Of a stretch of DNA of 10,517 nucleotides, positions 6,943 to 10,517 are shown piece after piece. The stretch's first letter is position 1; every line of letters starts with the position of its first letter. The notes under the pieces are model-generated. The model had not been told where the DNA came from and ran no database searches. It worked only from the letters and a program-made list of their open reading frames with translations. Origin of the DNA: Bacteroidota bacterium (lineage in GTDB: Bacteria > Bacteroidota > Bacteroidia > NS11-12g > UBA955); the NCBI GenBank assembly GCA_009918425.1, contig RGEC01000063.1, forward strand, positions 1 to 10,517, written 5' to 3'. Position numbers and translations under genes: made by a program.

Positions 6943-7641
6943 ATGGAAGCAGCAGCGAGAGCAGAAAAATCGGTTCAAATTGAAGACAGTTGGTATGAAA
7001 TTCTGAAGGATGAGTTTGAAAAGCCTTATTTTCATTATCTAAAACAATTCCTAGTAAAGGAAAGGCAGGCCGGATATGTAATTTATCCTCCCGGTTCCAG
7101 GATTTTTGCTGCATTTGACTATACTCCATTCTGGGATGTTAAATGCGTTATTGTCGGTCAGGATCCTTATCATGGTCCCAGGCAGGCAAATGGATTGTGT
7201 TTCTCGGTAAGTGACGGACAGAAAAAACCACCTTCACTGGTAAATATTTTCAAGGAATTGCATAATGATGTTGGTTGCCCGATTCCCTACAGTGGTAATC
7301 TTGAGCCCTGGGCGCACAACGGCGTGCTGTTGCTTAATACCATTCTTACGGTTAGGGCAGGTCAGCCCAAATCTCACCACGGGCATGGTTGGGAAGAGTT
7401 TACCGCTGCCGCCATTCAAAAACTCAGTGATATGCACGAGCATTTGGTATTTATTCTCTGGGGACGCGAAGCGCAAATGAAAGAGGAACTAATTGATGCG
7501 TCAAAGCACCTTGTGCTTAAATCACATCATCCCAGTCCATATTCTGCAGATAAAGGCTTCTTTGGTAATCAGCACTTTAGCCGAACCAATCACTGGCTGC
7601 AAGACAATGGAATTGATCCCATAGACTGGAATTTGGTATAG
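6943..7641 (+). CDS. ung: Uracil-DNA glycosylase, family 1 (Ung)
   Basis: Ung removes uracil from DNA, starting base-excision repair of deaminated cytosine and misincorporated dUMP. The 232-residue protein has the usual length. The water-activating loop is GQDPYHG (72-78) with catalytic D74, followed by QANGLCFSV (81-89), where F87 stacks on uracil. LLLNTILTVRAG (129-140) provides the uracil-specificity asparagine N132. The minor-groove loop is HHPSPYS (195-201), with catalytic H196. These four motifs are diagnostic of family 1 and none is damaged. The gene follows the SNF2 helicase after 90 bases that contain promoter-like elements, so it may be transcribed independently. The ATG at 6943 gives the expected short N-terminal extension. 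Confidence 0.97.
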   Translation: MEAAARAEKSVQIEDSWYEILKDEFEKPYFHYLKQFLVKERQAGYVIYPPGSRIFAAFDYTPFWDVKCVIVGQDPYHGPRQANGLCFSVSDGQKKPPSLVNIFKELHNDVGCPIPYSGNLEPWAHNGVLLLNTILTVRAGQPKSHHGHGWEEFTAAAIQKLSDMHEHLVFILWGREAQMKEELIDASKHLVLKSHHPSPYSADKGFFGNQHFSRTNHWLQDNGIDPIDWNLV

Positions 7642-7668
7642 TCCTGACACTTTCCAGAGGGTGTGGAC
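7641..7668 (+). other. Bulged stem-loop starting at the ung stop codon
   Basis: GTCC (7641-7644) and ACAC (7647-7650), separated by a TG bulge, pair with GTGT (7661-7664) and GGAC (7665-7668), giving 8 base pairs around a 10-base loop. Its first base is the last base of the ung stop codon. There is no T-tract after it. It could end or protect the ung transcript; the evidence is only the symmetry and position. Confidence 0.33.
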
Positions 7669-7671
7669 ATC

Positions 7672-7702
7672 TTGTCATACAATCTTTCAGCAGGTAGCTT
7701 TT
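7672..7702 (+). promoter_or_regulatory. Predicted promoter for ftsE
   Basis: TTG at 7672-7674 is followed after 20 bases by TAGCTTTT at 7695-7702, one mismatch from TAnnTTTG. A start near 7707-7709 would leave almost no leader before the GTG at 7712, that is, a nearly leaderless mRNA. Confidence 0.33.
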
Positions 7703-7711
7703 CTTTGAAGT

Positions 7712-8410
7712 GTGGAATTTCCTGTAGAAATCCAAAGCGCAACCATTTATCAGGGCCGAATTCCGGTGCTCACAGACGTGAATTTGCGCATAAACAAAGG
7801 TGAATTTGCTTACCTAATCGGTAAAACCGGTTCAGGTAAATCCAGTTTGCTCAAAACATTATATGGTGAGTTGTTGCTGAATGAAGGCAGTGGCCAGGTG
7901 GCCGGAATGAATTTGCAAAACCTTAAAAAGTCACAGATTCCCTATCTGCGCAGAAAACTGGGCATTGTGTTTCAGGATTTTCAACTGCTTACTGACAGAA
8001 CTGCGCTGGATAATCTGTTGTTTGTGCTTAAAGCCACAGGCTGGAAAGACAAACAGGCGCGACTTGACAGAGCCAATGAAGTTCTGGCAAAAGTGGGACT
8101 TGAAAATAAAGGATATAAAATTCCTTCAGAACTCAGTGGTGGAGAACAGCAAAGACTGGTAATAGCCAGAGCCTTACTCAACAATCCTGAGGTAATATTG
8201 GCAGATGAGCCCACAGGAAACCTGGATCCGGATGTTTCGGATGAGGTAATGCGTATGCTGCAGGAGGTTTGCCAAGAAGGCCGTTGTGTGGTAATGGCTA
8301 CCCACGATTATCGGCTTATTGAGGAGTTTGGAGGCACAATTTACCGTGTGGCCAATGGCAAGGTTAATAAAATAGATTCCCTGAAAGAATTAGTGCCGAA
8401 TCAGCAGTAA
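7712..8410 (+). CDS. ftsE: FtsE-like cell-division ABC transporter ATPase
   Basis: FtsE is the cytoplasmic ATPase that works with the membrane protein FtsX to activate peptidoglycan hydrolases at division. The 232-residue protein has all ABC motifs: Walker A GKTGSGKS (37-44), Q-loop Q88 in VFQDFQLL, signature LSGGEQQR (141-148), Walker B VILADE (161-166) and switch histidine H198. The stretch IPYLRRKLGIVFQDFQLLTD (76-95) is typical of FtsE rather than LolD or other small ABC ATPases. The start is GTG at 7712: a TGA at 7706-7708 closes the frame just upstream, and the next in-frame ATG falls after Walker A. No ftsX lies next to it, since the following gene is convergent, so its partner must be encoded elsewhere. 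The last 21 bases overlap the tail of the CotH-like gene on the other strand. Confidence 0.9.
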   Translation: MEFPVEIQSATIYQGRIPVLTDVNLRINKGEFAYLIGKTGSGKSSLLKTLYGELLLNEGSGQVAGMNLQNLKKSQIPYLRRKLGIVFQDFQLLTDRTALDNLLFVLKATGWKDKQARLDRANEVLAKVGLENKGYKIPSELSGGEQQRLVIARALLNNPEVILADEPTGNLDPDVSDEVMRMLQEVCQEGRCVVMATHDYRLIEEFGGTIYRVANGKVNKIDSLKELVPNQQ

Positions 8411-9913
8411 GGTTTTTACTGCGTCCTGCAATTCCATAATATAAGTTCCGTCAGAAAGATCGGCTACCGAAATCTCTCCTGAAGCCGAGTTGCACGATTT
8501 GATAAGTGTGCCGTTTGTCTGGTAAATATGCACATTTTTGCCGGCAAGGACAGGCGAATAAACTATATCCGAGGCGGGGTTGGGGTATATGGACAATCGG
8601 TTTTTCGTAATTAGGCCGGTTCCTGCGGGATAAATCATTTGCTGTAGGGCGCTTGTGGTTCGCTCACTGATAAAGGGTTTTACTCCATAGCTGACATGTT
8701 TGCCCCAGGCTTTGGTATCGGCCTGCTGCCAGTCTGACACCTTAAATCCGTAATCGGAAGTTAAAGTGCCATTGTAGTAGGGATCTTTTGAAACTGATGA
8801 TGCTACAATTGTTTTGTGAAAGTCAATAATGGCAAACAGGCTGTCTGTTTTGTAAGCCCCGTCAATAAGGTTTCGCAATTCCTGTTCGTAGGCCATTTTC
8901 CACTTCGTTATATTCAAAATCTTGTAGGTTAGCGGTGCTTTGGATGATGATAGATTACCCCAGGAATGAATGTTTCTTTTTTGGATATCCGATACCCCCC
9001 ATTGTACCCCAAATGTGTTATCCATGTCGTAAGGAATATACACAAAGCGGTTATCAGACATTCTGTGGTATAGAAAGTAATTGTTTTTATTGTAAAAATA
9101 ATTATCCCAGTGCCCCATCAAAACCTCAGCTGCCAATACTTTCAGATAGGCATTTACATCGAAAACCTGTTCAATCCACACCGCAAAGGAATCTTTTGGA
9201 CTGTTATTGATTACGTTAATAAAGTAAACCAGATCGCTGTAATCATCAGCCACCGTATTGGTTTTAAGATCATAAGCCCGCTCATTTAATGGGGAAGGAT
9301 TAATGAGATCCTTGTAGGGTTGCTGTGATGCGCCAAGCCATCCAAGATCTGCGGGCCAGCTGCATTTGTATAGGTTTCCGGAACTTTCACCGAATCGGGA
9401 ATCCAGGAAAGTTTTGTCAATGTATTCAGCATGGTTTCTTAGACCTTGAAATGTCCCATTAACATACAGTTCCACAGGATTGCACCTCGCCGACACTATA
9501 CCCGCACGAGCCAGAAACCTCGCACTCAGATATTCACGCACAGCGGAAGGGTCATTCTGGTTGCCATTCAGATTCATGTTTTTAAGACCTTGATATGTCT
9601 GAGCCTTAAATCCTGCCAGATCCAGCCTGTAGCTTTTCTTTTCTGCATTGCGGGATGAATTGCCCTTTACCCGCATGCCGATATCTATTACACTGTCCTT
9701 TTGATCGTAAATAAACAATGAACGGAAATAAATATTATCCCATACATTGTTATTCATCTTTACCCAGCTGTCTTTTGGTAAGAAAATATCAATTCGGTGG
9801 ATTTTATTGTCATAAACAGTTCCATTTTGAGGCCAGATTGCCTGCTGTGCGCAAAGTTGTCCCGTCGAGAGAAAAAGGATTAGGGATGATAAGACACAGC
9901 TGTAACGATTCAT
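8390..9913 (-). CDS. Secreted CotH kinase-family protein with type IX secretion C-terminal domain
   Basis: A 507-residue exported protein. Residues 1-22 form a signal peptide (hydrophobic core VLSSLILFLSTG, likely cut after LCA). Residues about 35-420 match the CotH family (atypical, spore-coat-type protein kinases, also found in many secreted bacterial proteins): RVKGNSSRNAEKKSYRLDL (81-99), HWDNYFYNKNNYFLYH (268-283) and YDMDNTFG (295-302), whose aspartates correspond to the metal/ATP-site residues of CotH. Residues about 438-507 form a Por-type sorting domain (LSIYPNPASD at 440-449, then the LSDGTYIMEL strand), which in Bacteroidota directs export through the type IX system and surface anchoring or release. 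Kinase activity is not shown for most such proteins and the substrate is unknown. The start ATG overlaps the stop of the upstream membrane-protein gene. The stop lies within ftsE. Confidence 0.88.
   Translation of the reverse strand: MNRYSCVLSSLILFLSTGQLCAQQAIWPQNGTVYDNKIHRIDIFLPKDSWVKMNNNVWDNIYFRSLFIYDQKDSVIDIGMRVKGNSSRNAEKKSYRLDLAGFKAQTYQGLKNMNLNGNQNDPSAVREYLSARFLARAGIVSARCNPVELYVNGTFQGLRNHAEYIDKTFLDSRFGESSGNLYKCSWPADLGWLGASQQPYKDLINPSPLNERAYDLKTNTVADDYSDLVYFINVINNSPKDSFAVWIEQVFDVNAYLKVLAAEVLMGHWDNYFYNKNNYFLYHRMSDNRFVYIPYDMDNTFGVQWGVSDIQKRNIHSWGNLSSSKAPLTYKILNITKWKMAYEQELRNLIDGAYKTDSLFAIIDFHKTIVASSVSKDPYYNGTLTSDYGFKVSDWQQADTKAWGKHVSYGVKPFISERTTSALQQMIYPAGTGLITKNRLSIYPNPASDIVYSPVLAGKNVHIYQTNGTLIKSCNSASGEISVADLSDGTYIMELQDAVKTLLLIRH
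8404..8422. terminator. Hairpin at the ftsE/cotH-like tail-to-tail overlap
   Basis: GCAGTAA (8404-8410, including the ftsE stop codon) is a perfect inverted repeat of TTACTGC (8416-8422), with a 5-base loop. It lies at the junction where two convergent genes overlap (8390-8410). Neither strand has a T-tract directly after the stem, so it is not a classical intrinsic terminator; a bidirectional stop or mRNA-end structure is inferred from position. Confidence 0.4.
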
Positions 9914-10517
9914 TTTTCTGAAGACAGTTTGTAAATATACAATTCGCCATACAAAGTATGTATGGATCCTGTCAATGCGGCATGGGCAGGTTTGGTAAAA
10001 TTGTTGTTAGAAACCATGCTGTTTCTGCTTATAGGCATGGGATAATCAAAAATATCCGTGTATACCGGCAGTTTTTGCTTTGTGCCAAGCGAATCTGTAT
10101 CCATCAGTTGTATGCCTGCATCCCTGAAAAGTTTCTGGTAGTCAGCACTTTGAATGGATAGGTAGTTCTCCAGCATCACCCTTTCTCGGGCAATGAAGAC
10201 AATACCATCCGCTTTTCCTTCTTTTGCAATCTTCATAATCAGATTCAGTTCAGCGCCGTAATTAATCGTTTTGATATAGGCATTGGGTATGAGAAATGCG
10301 CCCAGATTCCAGCATAGTAATGCCAATGCCGCCGGAAGCAATTTATGCCGCAGTTTCCACAAAAACGAGGGAAATGAAAGCAGCAGCAAAAAAGGAATCA
10401 TGACCATAAATTCGGCATTGCCGACTGAATATACCGCCCACAGAAACTGCAAAAGCAGGGCCACCCGCAGCCAGCGGAGGCCGCCTAAAGGCATTTGCAA
10501 TATTTCATTGTCAACTT
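9910..10517 (-). CDS. Integral membrane protein of unknown function, C-terminal part (5' end outside window)
   Basis: The frame is open to the window edge (visible from codon 10515-10513), so the TTG at 10498-10500 and ATG at 10492-10494 need not be starts; 201 residues are visible. Roughly three hydrophobic segments come first: one ending in LLLQFLWAVYS, then FMVMIPFLLLLSF, then LLPAALALLCWNLGAFLIP. A soluble tail of about 110 residues follows, with GKADGIVFIARERVMLENYL and a run of polar residues to the end. The pattern of late helices with a short GNAEF motif and a soluble C-terminal tail recalls multi-helix glycosyltransferase-like membrane proteins, but I do not recognise a defined family and give no function. 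The stop overlaps the CotH-like start (ATGA), which implies co-transcription and coupled translation. Confidence 0.7.
   Translation of the reverse strand, partial: VDNEILQMPLGGLRWLRVALLLQFLWAVYSVGNAEFMVMIPFLLLLSFPSFLWKLRHKLLPAALALLCWNLGAFLIPNAYIKTINYGAELNLIMKIAKEGKADGIVFIARERVMLENYLSIQSADYQKLFRDAGIQLMDTDSLGTKQKLPVYTDIFDYPMPISRNSMVSNNNFTKPAHAALTGSIHTLYGELYIYKLSSEK

Noticed and set aside
9842..9913. Lipoprotein signal in the CotH-like protein because of the cysteine near the cleavage site
   Set aside because: The residues before C21 (T-G-Q-L) do not make a lipobox, and the signal-peptidase I site after LCA fits; the C-terminal sorting domain gives an alternative route to the surface.
9910..10500. 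A complete 196-residue membrane protein starting at TTG 10498-10500
   Set aside because: The frame stays open to the window edge and the start is arbitrary; treated as a partial gene.
1..10517. Mobile element, phage, defence system, CRISPR array or RNA gene
   Set aside because: Reading both strands I found no transposase, integrase, terminal repeats, regularly spaced repeats or tRNA-like folds. All sizeable frames are housekeeping or surface proteins.

Overview
The window is an ordinary-looking chromosomal segment from a member of the Bacteroidota. No finer placement can be supported from the sequence alone. The signs are: a CotH-family protein ending in a type IX secretion (Por) sorting domain; start codons without a Shine-Dalgarno sequence but with A/T-rich leaders; upstream regions that fit the Bacteroidota sigma-A pattern (TTG or TTTG, 19-21 bases, TAnnTTTG); and FtsE, PRTase and SNF2 proteins of the Bacteroidota flavour. 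I see no phage, transposon, tRNA, rRNA or CRISPR array. Coding is dense and no gap between genes exceeds about 95 bases.

Layout. Bases 2-1473 (+) hold the end of rseP (site-2 protease), joined by a 4-base ATGA overlap to hscB (iron-sulfur co-chaperone). A PyrR-like phosphoribosyltransferase (1505-1999, +) follows with its own promoter-like sequence. It meets, with one base between stop codons, an MFS transporter on the minus strand (2001-3266). That transporter is the second gene of a minus-strand pair led by free methionine-(R)-sulfoxide reductase (3276-3749). A 94-base divergent region separates the pair from a 1002-residue SNF2-family helicase (3844-6852, +). Uracil-DNA glycosylase ung (6943-7641, +) and an ftsE-type ABC ATPase (7712-8410, +, GTG start) follow. 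The last two genes are on the minus strand: an integral membrane protein cut by the window edge (9910-10517), overlapping by ATGA a secreted CotH-like protein (8390-9913), which in turn overlaps ftsE tail to tail by 21 bases.

How the genes relate. They form small groups: membrane proteolysis and Fe-S maturation (rseP-hscB), sulfoxide repair plus a transporter, DNA maintenance (SNF2 helicase, ung), and a membrane-plus-secreted pair. They do not form one pathway, and I do not see a convincing new multi-gene system.

The less obvious signals are a possible H-type pseudoknot/terminator at the PRTase/MFS junction, stem-loops overlapping stop codons at other transcription-unit ends, and a sliding-clamp-binding-like QLDLF pentapeptide in an insertion of the SNF2 helicase.
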